Assembly: GCA_900474095.1 (NCBI GenBank)
Contig: UCOA01000122.1
Location: 1-47,682 of the forward strand
Length of the DNA: 47,682 nt
Direction: 5' to 3'
From: Hyphomicrobiales bacterium
GTDB taxonomy: Bacteria; Pseudomonadota; Alphaproteobacteria; Rhizobiales; Rhizobiaceae
Positions 25,064 to 33,544 of the stretch are shown piece by piece. A program made the position numbers and the translations under genes. The first letter of the stretch is position 1, and each line of letters opens with the position of its first letter. The notes beneath the pieces were generated by a model that saw only the letters and a program-made list of their open reading frames with translations, ran no database searches and was not told the origin of the DNA.

Positions 25064-27016
25064 TTAACCAGCCATGCCGATCGAATTGAAGTCGAGCGCT
25101 GATTTATGATTTGCGGGCGCGTCGAATGCCTGGATACTGCCTCCGACCAGGTGGAGGATGGCTTGGCGCAGGATTCCAGGCCCGTCCTGTGTAAGCAGGG
25201 ATTCCGGGTGGAACTGCATGGTGCTGAAGAAGGCGGAGCGCATGGCGTGGACTTCTCCGGTCGTTTCGCGGCTGACCTCGACCAGAATCCCATCAACGAG
25301 GTAAAGGAAGTCCCGAGCGCAATTCGCGACATAGCTGTTATAGAAGCCAACCCTCTGCCAATCGCCGAAGTAATTTATTTCCCGCTGGATACCCTGATTG
25401 GGCGTAGCCCGGCGAAGCACTTCAAGCCCCAACTCCCTCGACAGGATCTGATGGCTCAGGCAGACGGCTATGAAGGGACGACGCTCGGCCAAGAGCGTTG
25501 CCATCGTCCTTTGCATGGCCGCGATGCGGGGATCCTTGCTATCGTTGGGGTTGCCCGGGCCGGGCCCCATGACAACCAGATCCCACTCGCCATGAAGGAC
25601 ATCTGCGCATTGGAAGCTGCGTTTCGTCACCTCAAGCCCAAGCGCAGCGAGCTGTTGCGCCAGCATTTCAGTAAACTCGTCCTCGGCATCGACGACCAGT
25701 GCGGAGAGGCCGCTCAAAGCCGGGTCGGGCCTCCTCCGCTCGTTGCATTCTGTAAGCCAAAAGGAAGAAACCAGCGCGTTTCGCTGCTTCAATACCGCTT
25801 GCACTGACTGGTCGTCACTGAGGCGCCGCCGCGGTTCAAACCCGAAGGCGCCGAGCATTGCTTTCGCCTTGGAAAGCGTTTCCGACGCCTCCTGGGCCGG
25901 ATCTGAATGGCGCACGATCGTTGCGCCCACGCCCAGAGCGACACCTCCATCCATGCCGATGGATGCCGTTCGGATGAGGATGGCCGAATCGAGCGTTCGC
26001 GTACCGGAATGGTCGCGACCAAACAGCGCCAAGGTGCCGGCATAATAGCCTCTGCCGGCAGGCTCGTATTTCGCAACGACGCGGCAGGCGTTTTCGAGCG
26101 GGCTGCCGGTCACCGTTGGGGCAAACATGGTGTGGACCAATACCTCGCGCGGATCGGCGGGCGTGTTCCCCTTGATCAGATATTCGGTATGGGCGAGGCG
26201 GGACATTTCTTTCAGGAACGGCCCGACGACAGTTCCTCCCTTGGGGCAGAAGCGGGCCATCATCTTCAGTTCCTCGTCGACGACCATATAAAGCTCGTCG
26301 CGCTCCTTCGTATCGGCGAGGAAGTTGACCACCCCGGACAGGGATGGGCCAGACGGCGGATAGCGATAGGTGCCGCTGATCGGATTGATGGTCGCGACGC
26401 CACCCTGCAAGCTCACCTGCCGCTCGGGACTTGCGCCGACTAGCAACCGATCACCCGTAAAAAGGAGGAAGGCCCAATAGGCGCCGGCTTCGTCCTGCAG
26501 AAGCCGCCTGAAAACGGCAAAGCCGGCCTCGACGGCATCGGTTTCGAGTTGGGCGGTAAACGAGCGCTTGATGACGAAGTTCGAACCTTCGCCATTGCCG
26601 ATCTCGTTGTCGATCACCGCGCGGACGAGATCGGCATAGTGCTCATCGTCGATGTCGAACCGGCCGTTCTTCAGCTGGATCGGTGCGGCAGGCAGTTTCG
26701 CCAGGACTTGGCTCAGAGGGACGACATCCCGTTCGGCGATCTGTAGGGTCAGCAAGGGCATTTCATCGTCGATGCAGGCAAATCCCCGTTCGGCGAGCTG
26801 GCGAAAAGGAATGAGGGCAAGCACGTCGGCTTGCTCCGTGCCCATCTCCGGCGCGCCGTCCGGCAGCTCGATGGAACCGATGAGGTCGGCTTTCTCCACA
26901 TTGCCGGAGAAAACCTCCAATGCACCGGAGTGGGGACCCTCCGGCCTGAAGATCAAGGCGAAAGGCACCCGCTCGTCCTTGCAACGAATAATTCTGTCGA
27001 GCAATCCCAGCGTCAT
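25064..27016 (-). CDS. phzE: PhzE, 2-amino-2-desoxyisochorismate synthase
   Basis: A 650-residue fusion that converts chorismate and glutamine to 2-amino-2-desoxyisochorismate (ADIC), the committing step of phenazine synthesis. The N-terminal two-thirds is the chorismate-binding domain (ATINPISGTYRYPP, AHTEYLIKGNTPADPREVLV, MFAPTVTGSPLENACRVV, GYYAGTLALFGRD). The C-terminal third is a glutamine amidotransferase with GPGPGNPND, the nucleophilic cysteine in FIAVCLSHQILSRELGLEVL, and histidine/glutamate in MQFHPESLL. This order, synthase then amidotransferase, is PhzE rather than TrpE or TrpG. The ATG at 27016 overlaps the phzD stop (ATGA) and has GAGG upstream; the frame runs 13 residues further up. 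Confidence 0.95.
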   Translation of the reverse strand: MTLGLLDRIIRCKDERVPFALIFRPEGPHSGALEVFSGNVEKADLIGSIELPDGAPEMGTEQADVLALIPFRQLAERGFACIDDEMPLLTLQIAERDVVPLSQVLAKLPAAPIQLKNGRFDIDDEHYADLVRAVIDNEIGNGEGSNFVIKRSFTAQLETDAVEAGFAVFRRLLQDEAGAYWAFLLFTGDRLLVGASPERQVSLQGGVATINPISGTYRYPPSGPSLSGVVNFLADTKERDELYMVVDEELKMMARFCPKGGTVVGPFLKEMSRLAHTEYLIKGNTPADPREVLVHTMFAPTVTGSPLENACRVVAKYEPAGRGYYAGTLALFGRDHSGTRTLDSAILIRTASIGMDGGVALGVGATIVRHSDPAQEASETLSKAKAMLGAFGFEPRRRLSDDQSVQAVLKQRNALVSSFWLTECNERRRPDPALSGLSALVVDAEDEFTEMLAQQLAALGLEVTKRSFQCADVLHGEWDLVVMGPGPGNPNDSKDPRIAAMQRTMATLLAERRPFIAVCLSHQILSRELGLEVLRRATPNQGIQREINYFGDWQRVGFYNSYVANCARDFLYLVDGILVEVSRETTGEVHAMRSAFFSTMQFHPESLLTQDGPGILRQAILHLVGGSIQAFDAPANHKSALDFNSIGMAG

Positions 27017-27639
27017 GATAAAACCTCGTCGGCTGCGACGATCTTTGCACAGCAATTTGCCCCGTATTCGAGAGCGGCCAGATGTCGGTTGATGGAAAAG
27101 TCGGCAACGGCGTCACCAACCACGAAAGTCTCGATGTCGTGCGAGAACGCTTCCACGGCCGTGATTAGGATGCCGATATGGGCGTAGACGCCGCATATGA
27201 TAATCTGGTCGCGCCCCTGCCTGCGAATTTCCTCGAGAATGCTCGAGTTGTAGAAGGCGCTGTAGCGCCATTTCGTTGAGATCATGTCAGGTTGTTCCGG
27301 CGCCAACTCGTCGATCACCTGCCGGTCCTCAGCCGTGGCCTCCATGCCAGGACCCCAAAAGGCCTTGAGAAGTCCTCTTTGGGTGGGCGTCATGCTGCCA
27401 GGTTGTGTCGTGAAGATGATGGGGACGCCGGCGGCACGGCATTTCCTCTGAACGGCCGCGACGTTGCTGATCAACGCATCCTTCGGATACGGGGCTGGAA
27501 TGGGGCGAAGAAAGAAGCGCTGCATGTCGTGGATGAGAAGAATGACGCGCTCCGGGTCGATTTGCCAGTCCACGCGGCTGGCCGGCCAACGGGACTGATC
27601 CGGCATGCGATATTCTTCGATTTGCGGTATACCAGGCAT
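27013..27639 (-). CDS. phzD: PhzD, ADIC hydrolase (isochorismatase family)
   Basis: A 208-residue protein that splits pyruvate from ADIC to give DHHA. The ATG at 27639 (MPGIPQIEEYRMPD) has AAGGAAAGG upstream and matches the known PhzD start. Catalytic residues are D38 in LLIHDMQRFFLRP and K123 in STKWRYSAFYNS. In CGVYAHIGI, glycine occupies the place where hydrolase relatives have the nucleophilic cysteine, the distinguishing feature of PhzD and isochorismatases. It is first in the phzD-phzE-phzF operon. The leader of 227 bases reaches up to operator 4 (27866), so the whole operon is probably under the TetR repressor. Confidence 0.95.
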   Translation of the reverse strand: MPGIPQIEEYRMPDQSRWPASRVDWQIDPERVILLIHDMQRFFLRPIPAPYPKDALISNVAAVQRKCRAAGVPIIFTTQPGSMTPTQRGLLKAFWGPGMEATAEDRQVIDELAPEQPDMISTKWRYSAFYNSSILEEIRRQGRDQIIICGVYAHIGILITAVEAFSHDIETFVVGDAVADFSINRHLAALEYGANCCAKIVAADEVLS

Positions 27640-27865
27640 GGCACCTTTCCTTGTTCTCTGTTGAAATCGCAACCTCTTGAAGTGAGGTCATGGCGGCTAC
27701 CGCGCTACACGCGCCAGGCCGCACCGCCGGCCCTGATGTCGATCGAGGTAGCGGATGGAATTAATCGGCGGCGTGCCGACGTCGGGAAAATCCTGGTGCT
27801 CGCGCTCCATCTCACCTTGAATATGCAGCACTTCATGACGAAAATCCGGGGCGGTGACTGAAGAC

Positions 27866-27882
27866 TGACTGACTATCAGTCA
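27866..27882. promoter_or_regulatory. TetR-type operator 4 (phzDEF side)
   Basis: TGACTGACTATCAGTCA, perfect arms with a 5-base centre. It is 227 bases before the phzD start. Confidence 0.8.
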
Positions 27883-27938
27883 TAAGTCAATGGGTGTATC
27901 GTTTGATTTATTTCTACGTCTTGGTGCAGATTTATTAT

Positions 27939-27955
27939 TGACTGACCCTCAGTCA
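27939..27955. promoter_or_regulatory. TetR-type operator 5 (tailoring-operon side)
   Basis: TGACTGACCCTCAGTCA, perfect arms with a 5-base centre. It is 103 bases before the start at 28058 and 73 bases from operator 4, centre to centre, close to seven helical turns. Confidence 0.8.
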
Positions 27956-28057
27956 TATGCAAACTTTCCTGAGCTTCGAACGTGTAGGGATGCGGTCCCG
28001 CTTGACCGATCGTCAAGGCCGCGCGGGTCCCCCGGAGGAGGCTGTAGAAGATCACAT

Positions 28058-29200
28058 ATGAAGGGATTGCCTGTGACACCTCTCGGCGCAGCGGCGATAT
28101 CCAGCCATCGAACAACGGAAATGACCATTCTGCGAAGACTGGTCGCGGAACGCTCGGGCAATGCCGACGAAGAGCGCCGACTCCAAGAAAGGGCGGTTCA
28201 TGGGTTGCGTGAAGGTGGGTTCCCATCCCACTTCGTGCCAGCGCCTTACGGTGGAGGGCAATCGAGTTTTGTCAATTTATTGAGTGACGTACAGTCAGTT
28301 GCGCAGGGGTGTGCATCGGCGGCGTGGTGCGCGACGATATATGCGGTCGCCAGCCGAATGGCAGCCTATTTGCCGGCGGAGGGGCAGCGCCAGATCTGGG
28401 GGAAGGGGGCAGACGTCCTCATTTCTGCCTCCTTCCGGCCCTCTGGGAGTGCCTCCGCAGGGGGCACGGGATGGATGCTCAGCGGCAACTGGCACTATCT
28501 CTCGGGCATCACTTATGCCGACTGGGCACTGGTCTGTTTCGCTCCAAACGGCGAGGGTGCTCGGTATGCTGCCATTCCGGTATCGGAATTGCACATTGTC
28601 GATGATTGGTCGACGCTCGGCATGCGCGGGACGGGAAGCCACAGCGTCCAGCTGAACGAAGTATTCGTGCCCGAGCATCGCACATTCCTGAAGCAGGACC
28701 TGTGGGGCGGCAAGGCGCGAGCCGCGGCCGGACCCTCCTACCAGGTTTCGCCGGTTGACAGCGATCCGCCCCTCTTTGCAGGTGTTGCCTTGGGTGCTGC
28801 CCGCGCCGCGATCGATCTTTGGACAAGCCGTTGGCGCGATTTTCGGCCAGACAGCGAGATGGGCATCGCCTATGCGCGTTCCCTTGCCGAGCTCGATGCG
28901 GCCAGTCTGCTGCTGGAACGTGCATGTCGCGCCTCCGATACGGGGCTTTTGTCGGTGATCGATACCGGCAGGAACGGGCGCGATTCCTCCCTGGCGATCG
29001 AGTATATCCTGACGGCGATCGGGCGAATTTTCCGGCTGAGCGGGAGTCAGGCACATTTCGATCAAAGCCCGGCCCTGCGCCACTGGAGGGATGTGCAGAC
29101 ACTCGCGTCGCACGTGGCGCTACGGCAAGACCTGAATTTTTCGCAATACACCAAGGGCCTTTGGCAATCCCAGGAAAGCGTTGACCCGCGCGCGGCGTGA
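28058..29200 (+). CDS. Acyl-CoA-dehydrogenase-fold flavin enzyme (class D monooxygenase-like)
   Basis: A 380-residue protein. I start it at the ATG at 28058 (MKGLPVTPLGAAAI); the frame is open to 27890, but that part covers operator 5 and has no resemblance. The order of blocks is an N-terminal helical domain (GLREGGFPSHFVPAPYGG), a middle domain with ASFRPSGSASAGGTGWMLSG and NWHYLSGITYADWALVCF, and STLGMRGTGSHSVQLNEVFV before a C-terminal helical bundle. This is the layout of flavin-dependent hydroxylases related to HsaA/HpaB-type enzymes rather than of fatty-acid dehydrogenases, whose catalytic glutamate I do not see. It may hydroxylate the phenazine ring or an N-atom using reduced flavin; a reductase gene is not nearby. 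It is first in the plus-strand tailoring operon. Confidence 0.75.
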   Translation: MKGLPVTPLGAAAISSHRTTEMTILRRLVAERSGNADEERRLQERAVHGLREGGFPSHFVPAPYGGGQSSFVNLLSDVQSVAQGCASAAWCATIYAVASRMAAYLPAEGQRQIWGKGADVLISASFRPSGSASAGGTGWMLSGNWHYLSGITYADWALVCFAPNGEGARYAAIPVSELHIVDDWSTLGMRGTGSHSVQLNEVFVPEHRTFLKQDLWGGKARAAAGPSYQVSPVDSDPPLFAGVALGAARAAIDLWTSRWRDFRPDSEMGIAYARSLAELDAASLLLERACRASDTGLLSVIDTGRNGRDSSLAIEYILTAIGRIFRLSGSQAHFDQSPALRHWRDVQTLASHVALRQDLNFSQYTKGLWQSQESVDPRAA

Positions 29201-29226
29201 TCCGCGTCAGCAGAGAGGCAGCAGTT

Positions 29227-29856
29227 ATGAAGCATATTCTCGAACCCGTTGTCGCAGTGCCGTGCACGGACATTTTTCTGGCCGAACCGGAGAACCCTCT
29301 CGATGCCGTCAAGGTATGGTTCGATCAGGCCATTTCGGCGAAGGTGTTGGAGCCGGGAGCGATGGCGTTGACGACACTGGGTGTCGACAGCGGCCTCTCC
29401 AGCAGGACCATTCAGGTTCTCGAAGTCGGCTGTGACGGTCTTGTTTTCGCGACGCATGCGGGCAGCCCGAAAGGCAGAGACATTGCTGAAACCGGGAAGG
29501 TTTCCGGCGTGCTCTACTGGCGGGAACTGAAGCAACAGGTCATCGTGAGCGGCCGCGCCGAGGTGCTTTGCTCGGCCGAGGCCGAGCGGCTCTGGCTAGG
29601 CCGGCCAAGAGAGTCCTGCGCGATGTCGATCGTTACCCGCCAGAGCCAACCGTTGCTCGACGAGGCGGATTTGAGGGCGAAGGCCGCGATTTTGTCCGCG
29701 TCGTCCGAGCGGCTCGAACGGCCGGCCGGCTGGCTTGGCTACCTCATTCGCCCAACTACGGTCGAGTTTTGGCAATTTTCGCCCGATCGGCTCTACAAGC
29801 GGCTCAAATACGAGATCACGCGGTCGGGCTGGACCCGGTATCGGCTCCAGCCTTAA
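29227..29856 (+). CDS. phzG: PhzG, FMN-dependent phenazine precursor oxidase
   Basis: A 209-residue protein of the pyridoxamine-phosphate oxidase fold. PhzG oxidises the hexahydrophenazine formed after PhzF and PhzA/B, leading to phenazine carboxylic or dicarboxylic acid. Matches to known PhzG include FATHAGSPKGRDIAETGKVSGVLYWRE (read in two parts: ATHAGSPKGRD, SGVLYWRE), QQVIVSGRAEVL, SIVTRQSQPL and a C-terminal VEFWQFSPDRLYKRLKYE block followed by GW-x-x-x-RLQP. I chose the ATG at 29227, with AGAGAGGCAGC upstream; a GTG/ATT-type start 30 bases earlier overlaps the previous gene. The family start also fits. It lies 26 bases after the flavoenzyme gene, in the same operon. Confidence 0.92.
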   Translation: MKHILEPVVAVPCTDIFLAEPENPLDAVKVWFDQAISAKVLEPGAMALTTLGVDSGLSSRTIQVLEVGCDGLVFATHAGSPKGRDIAETGKVSGVLYWRELKQQVIVSGRAEVLCSAEAERLWLGRPRESCAMSIVTRQSQPLLDEADLRAKAAILSASSERLERPAGWLGYLIRPTTVEFWQFSPDRLYKRLKYEITRSGWTRYRLQP

Positions 29857-29902
29857 GGGCTCTTCACAGGATCCCCGGTCCCAGATTGCAGGGAGAGGAA
29901 AG

Positions 29903-31150
29903 ATGCGACCCTTTGGTCAAACACACGCCGATTTTGATGCAAACACGAGGAATTTCCTGGTTGCATCCGGCTTCATGGGGCTGGCGAACGGCAGCTTCGA
30001 CGCCGTCTTCAACTTCTACCTTGAAAACCAGGGCCTGGACAAAGTCGCCATCGGCCAGATCTATTCGATCTCCATGATTGGCATGGGGATCGCCGTCCTC
30101 CTGCAGGGGTTCGCGTCTCGGCGCTACGGCTTGCGGCCGGTTCATAGGCTGGCCTCCTGGCAGTTTGCGCTCACGCTGTTCCTCATCCCGCTGTGTCATT
30201 CGGTGCTCGTGACGAGTATCGTGCTGAGCTTCGTCTCCGGCGGCTTCATCGGCATGCTTTCGACCGGCGCCGCTATCTTCGGGAACCGCGTCAGGGCCGA
30301 CAGGCGAGTCCAGCTGTTCAGCCTGTTCTTCGCGTCCTACTTGGTCTGCACCATGCTCGGCTCGGTCTTCGCCGCCGGCCTGAACTGGCTGCTACCCATG
30401 TCACCGGAACGGAGCTATGTTCTCCTCCTCCTCCTTTCGGGCGGATTTGCGCTCGTCATGTGCGGCTTTCGGGAAACTTCCCTTAGAATGGGCGAGCCGG
30501 AGGAGGTGAAGAGCGTTCACATACAGGGCATGAAACGGCACGATTGGCTGCCGCTCCTGATGCTGTTTGCATCCTCGTTTTTCCTCGGTGGGTCCATCCT
30601 TCTCGTCTTCCGTTTCTCGAACATCATCTTGACGTCCGATTACGGCCTGTCGGTGAGCACGAGCGCGGTCGTGCTGGGCGCCGAAAAGATCTTTGCGCTC
30701 ACGGGCGCGCTCCTGGCACCATCGTTCAAGCGAATGGCCGCGCACCGCACACTGATCCTGCTGATCACGGTAGTCACGGCGTTCGCGCTTGCCATACAAG
30801 CGGCACTGCCGGCTATCGCTCTTTTCCTTGGCGTCTACTTCATGCGCATCGCAATGAACTATACGCTCATGCCGATTTTGGATGCGGTGACGATCTCCGC
30901 CTTCACCAAAGAGCAATCCATCATATCGACGACAAGCCGGCAACTCGCCTTCTACATCGGCGGCTCTGCGGCGGCTTTCGCCTACGGATTGCTGCTGCAG
31001 GCGGGCCAATCGAGCACGGCGATTGCGCTTTCCGGCGTGATGGCGACGCTTGGCGGCCTGCTCCTGCTCATGGTTCGTGAACACGAGCCGACGCTTGCCG
31101 CCGAGTTGCTGCGGCAGCGTTCCGAACAAGCCGCTGCGAAAGCAGCTTAA
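29903..31150 (+). CDS. MFS efflux transporter of the tailoring operon
   Basis: A 415-residue inner-membrane protein with about twelve helices. The ATG at 29903 has GGGAGAGGAAAG before it and gives MRPFGQTHADFDANTRNFLV; the frame is open for another 56 residues upstream but those overlap phzG. Typical early motif: NGSFDAVFNFYLENQGLDKV, then GFASRRYGLRPVHRL between helices 2 and 3. It belongs to a drug-exporter-like branch of the major facilitator superfamily; I cannot place it closer. It lies between phzG and the ATP-grasp gene with gaps of 46 and 15 bases, so it is surely part of this operon. Efflux of the finished compound is the likely job. Confidence 0.8.
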   Translation: MRPFGQTHADFDANTRNFLVASGFMGLANGSFDAVFNFYLENQGLDKVAIGQIYSISMIGMGIAVLLQGFASRRYGLRPVHRLASWQFALTLFLIPLCHSVLVTSIVLSFVSGGFIGMLSTGAAIFGNRVRADRRVQLFSLFFASYLVCTMLGSVFAAGLNWLLPMSPERSYVLLLLLSGGFALVMCGFRETSLRMGEPEEVKSVHIQGMKRHDWLPLLMLFASSFFLGGSILLVFRFSNIILTSDYGLSVSTSAVVLGAEKIFALTGALLAPSFKRMAAHRTLILLITVVTAFALAIQAALPAIALFLGVYFMRIAMNYTLMPILDAVTISAFTKEQSIISTTSRQLAFYIGGSAAAFAYGLLLQAGQSSTAIALSGVMATLGGLLLLMVREHEPTLAAELLRQRSEQAAAKAA

Positions 31151-31165
31151 ACCTGGAGCGATACG

Positions 31166-32518
31166 ATGAAGAACCTCCTGCTGGTCGCCGGCTTCGGTGG
31201 ACCCCCAATTGACTTTGCGCTGACACGCCTCAAGCCGCTTGGCCGCGTGCACGTCCTTTATGCCGACACGCTTGCGGCTGCCAAGGTCGAGGCCATTGAA
31301 CGTCTGGCCGCTGTGGCGATCCGGCGCACAGTCAAAGACGAGGACGACCTTGCCGCTGCGATCATCGAGACCATCAAGGCATACCGGATCGATGGGGTTC
31401 TAACCCTGGACGAATTTTCGGTCGGTCCCGTTGCCGTGGCAGCGCGGCGCGCGGGACTGGACGGAGCCGGTCAGTATGTCCAGCTCTCCCGCAACAAGTG
31501 GCAAATGCGAAGCGCATTCGAGGCGGCAGGCGTGAAGAACCCGCCGTTCCGCCGTGTGACGAGCCATGACGAGCTGAGGCGAGCGGTTGGCGAACTGCGA
31601 CTGCCGGCGGTCCTCAAGATGACCGAGGGCGCGATGTCCGCCGGGCACACGATCGTCGATGTCGGCGACGATCTCGCAGCGATCTGGATGAAGAACACCG
31701 CGTTGATCGAACGCCTCGCCGCCGAACGGTCTTTCGGCGTCGTAGACGGGCTGCTGGCTCCCGAATTCATTCTCGAGGAGATGATCGATGCCGATGCCAC
31801 GTGGTGGTATGGCGACAGGTCTTTTGGCGACCTGGTCAGCGTCGAAGGCCTGGTGGTCAACGGCGTCTATCAACCCATTGCCGTCACTTCGAAGTATCCG
31901 CTCGTACAGCCCTTCACCGAAATCGGGCAGATCACGCCGTCGATCCTGTCCCTGGACAAGCAGCAACTCATCGTGGACTTTGCGCGCAGAGCCGTGGACG
32001 CGCTTAAGCTCGAGACCTGCGCAACCCATACCGAGATCAAGCTGCAGGCCGACGGCGAACTCTGCATGGTAGAATCGGCAGCCCGCACGCCGGGAGCCCT
32101 AATGACCAGGCAAATCCTGGAAGTGTTCGACGTGGATATGATCGGCTGCCTTGCCCGGGCGCTCCTCGGGGAAGATTTCGATGTTCCGGGCTTCCAATAC
32201 CTCGCCAAGAATGGCGCTGCGGGACCGGTGGCGATCATTACGCAGGATTCCCGCGGCGTTCCGTGGGAAAGGCACCCGAAGGTCAACAAGGCGCTCGATC
32301 TTCGTCGATATCTCGATCCCGAGGTGAAGTACGAAATCGCGTGGAGTGCGGACATCGAGGATGGTTCACCGTCAAGGGCCTACGACCCGCATCTCGGGTC
32401 GATGAACTACATTGCCAACGTTTTCCTGAAGGCCCCGTCCGTCGATATTCTGATCCAGTCGCAGAGGCAGATCATGGACAGTGCGGAAAGGATCTTCATC
32501 GAGCAGGAATTGCATTGA
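31166..32518 (+). CDS. ATP-grasp carboxylate-amine ligase
   Basis: A 450-residue enzyme. The start (MKNLLLVAGFGGPPIDFALT) opens a Rossmann-like pre-ATP-grasp domain. YVQLSRNKWQMRSAFEAAGVKNPPF leads into the ATP-grasp fold, with PAVLKMTEGAMSAGHTIV as the lysine/glycine-rich ATP loop, EFILEEMIDADATWWYGD and, near 280-300, THTEIKLQADGELCMVESAAR, where E and N/S residues bind magnesium. The layout is that of L-amino-acid ligases (BacD/DdaF-like), which join a carboxylate to an amine through an acyl phosphate. Here it could couple the phenazine carboxyl group to an amino acid or amine. GGAGCG precedes the start. The gene follows the MFS gene by 15 bases. Confidence 0.83.
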   Translation: MKNLLLVAGFGGPPIDFALTRLKPLGRVHVLYADTLAAAKVEAIERLAAVAIRRTVKDEDDLAAAIIETIKAYRIDGVLTLDEFSVGPVAVAARRAGLDGAGQYVQLSRNKWQMRSAFEAAGVKNPPFRRVTSHDELRRAVGELRLPAVLKMTEGAMSAGHTIVDVGDDLAAIWMKNTALIERLAAERSFGVVDGLLAPEFILEEMIDADATWWYGDRSFGDLVSVEGLVVNGVYQPIAVTSKYPLVQPFTEIGQITPSILSLDKQQLIVDFARRAVDALKLETCATHTEIKLQADGELCMVESAARTPGALMTRQILEVFDVDMIGCLARALLGEDFDVPGFQYLAKNGAAGPVAIITQDSRGVPWERHPKVNKALDLRRYLDPEVKYEIAWSADIEDGSPSRAYDPHLGSMNYIANVFLKAPSVDILIQSQRQIMDSAERIFIEQELH

Positions 32519-32676
32519 TCCGGATCTGCACTGCAGGTTCGGTTTTGTGGTCCCTCTCACGATGGCCAGGTAACTGACTTACGCAATTTTATTTTTGGAG
32601 ACGGCGCCATGACCGATGGCGGGCCGGAGGCCATTTGCGCGCCCCTTCAAGCAGCGCTCAATGAGGAGATTAAACA

Positions 32677-33519
32677 ATGAACATCGCAGTGGATACCTCT
32701 GCCGAGACGGCGAGGAAACTTCAGACCGAGGCCTTCCACCGCCTGAAGCCGAACAGCGGTCTGCCCTATTGGGACAAGGCGGAACTTGGGGGCTTCCAGA
32801 CGGGGCACCTGCCGCAGTGGGCTCGGGACGGCTTGACATCGTTCCGGCGGGTAATCCTGGATCAGCGGTTCCCTTGCACCTTCGCGACAACGGCCGAACG
32901 GAACGGTCAACTGGTCTATGCGTTTGCTGAGACGGCGACCGAGAAAGGCGACGTCAAGCATATTGCGGGCGCCATTGTCGCCTATTTGGACAGCCTCGCC
33001 GATCTTCCGCCGAACAAGGTGGATTTCCAGGTCCTGGTAGTCCTCATCAAGCCGATGATGGACTGCCCGCTTGAAGAGTACGGAACGATGGCGCAGGCTC
33101 TGTTGCAATCTCTGCATGAATGCGATCCGGCTCCGTGGCCTGCCGAAATTCCCACCGACGAGAACGACCCCCTGTGGTCGTTCGCTTTCGCCGGCCGGGG
33201 CCTGTTCATCAATTTCTCGACGCCGGCAAATCACGCCCGGCTCTCCCGCAATCTGGGCGTCTGCATGGCTCTCATCATCTCACCGCGCGACGTCTTCGAT
33301 CGGGTGGCGGGGCCGACCGACAAAGGCCGGCGCGTGCGAAGCATGATCCGGGAGCGGACAAAGGACTATGACGACGGTCTGCCCTTCGCGCCGTGGAGCT
33401 CATCTGCTTACGGCGAGGGCGCCGTCGGGACAGAACGCAGCCAATATGTCCTGTCGGACGACAATGAGACGCCGATCTCCCTGTCTCTGAAGCAATGCCC
33501 CTTTCACGCAAAAAGCTGA
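32677..33519 (+). CDS. YqcI/YcgG family protein, possible haem N-oxygenase
   Basis: A 280-residue protein with the pattern of the YqcI/YcgG family (PF08892): RFPCTFATTAERNGQLVYAF, PLWSFAFAGRGLFINFSTP, HARLSRNLGVCMALIISPRDVFD, and an ending with SLKQCPFH. Recalled from the literature, family members such as DcsA of cycloserine synthesis are haem-dependent enzymes that hydroxylate guanidine nitrogens; the ligand here has not been shown. In this cluster it could N-hydroxylate an amino acid such as arginine before ligation, or the product afterwards. The start is supported by GAGGAGA eight bases upstream. The 158-base gap before it is the longest in the operon, so an internal promoter is possible. 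Confidence 0.78.
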   Translation: MNIAVDTSAETARKLQTEAFHRLKPNSGLPYWDKAELGGFQTGHLPQWARDGLTSFRRVILDQRFPCTFATTAERNGQLVYAFAETATEKGDVKHIAGAIVAYLDSLADLPPNKVDFQVLVVLIKPMMDCPLEEYGTMAQALLQSLHECDPAPWPAEIPTDENDPLWSFAFAGRGLFINFSTPANHARLSRNLGVCMALIISPRDVFDRVAGPTDKGRRVRSMIRERTKDYDDGLPFAPWSSSAYGEGAVGTERSQYVLSDDNETPISLSLKQCPFHAKS

Positions 33520-33544
33520 GCCGCGACGAGACCAAGGAATTGCC

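Larger units (their letters stand above)
27640..28057. promoter_or_regulatory. Divergent control region between phzDEF and the tailoring operon
   Basis: A 418-base spacer with no gene of its own. It holds two perfect operator palindromes (27866-27882 and 27939-27955), and a strong GGAGGAGG-type site about 15 bases before the ATG at 28058. A TTGACT coincides with the left part of the second palindrome and could be a -35 box for the plus-strand operon; I see no good -10 at the usual distance. Confidence 0.65.

Noticed and set aside
25805-25821. Another operator-like sequence (TGACTGGTCGTCACTGA)
   Set aside because: Two mismatches in the right arm and located in the middle of phzE.
25064-27016. 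PhzE as an anthranilate synthase (TrpEG)
   Set aside because: Fused synthase-amidotransferase is also seen in TrpEG, but this gene is coupled to phzD and phzF and no other trp gene is present.
27890-28057. Upstream extension of the flavoenzyme to 27890
   Set aside because: The extra 56 residues have no family resemblance and would place operator 5 inside the coding region.
28281-28297. Sixth TetR operator (TGAGTGACGTACAGTCA)
   Set aside because: One arm has a mismatch and the site lies inside the coding region of the flavoenzyme, so it is probably chance.
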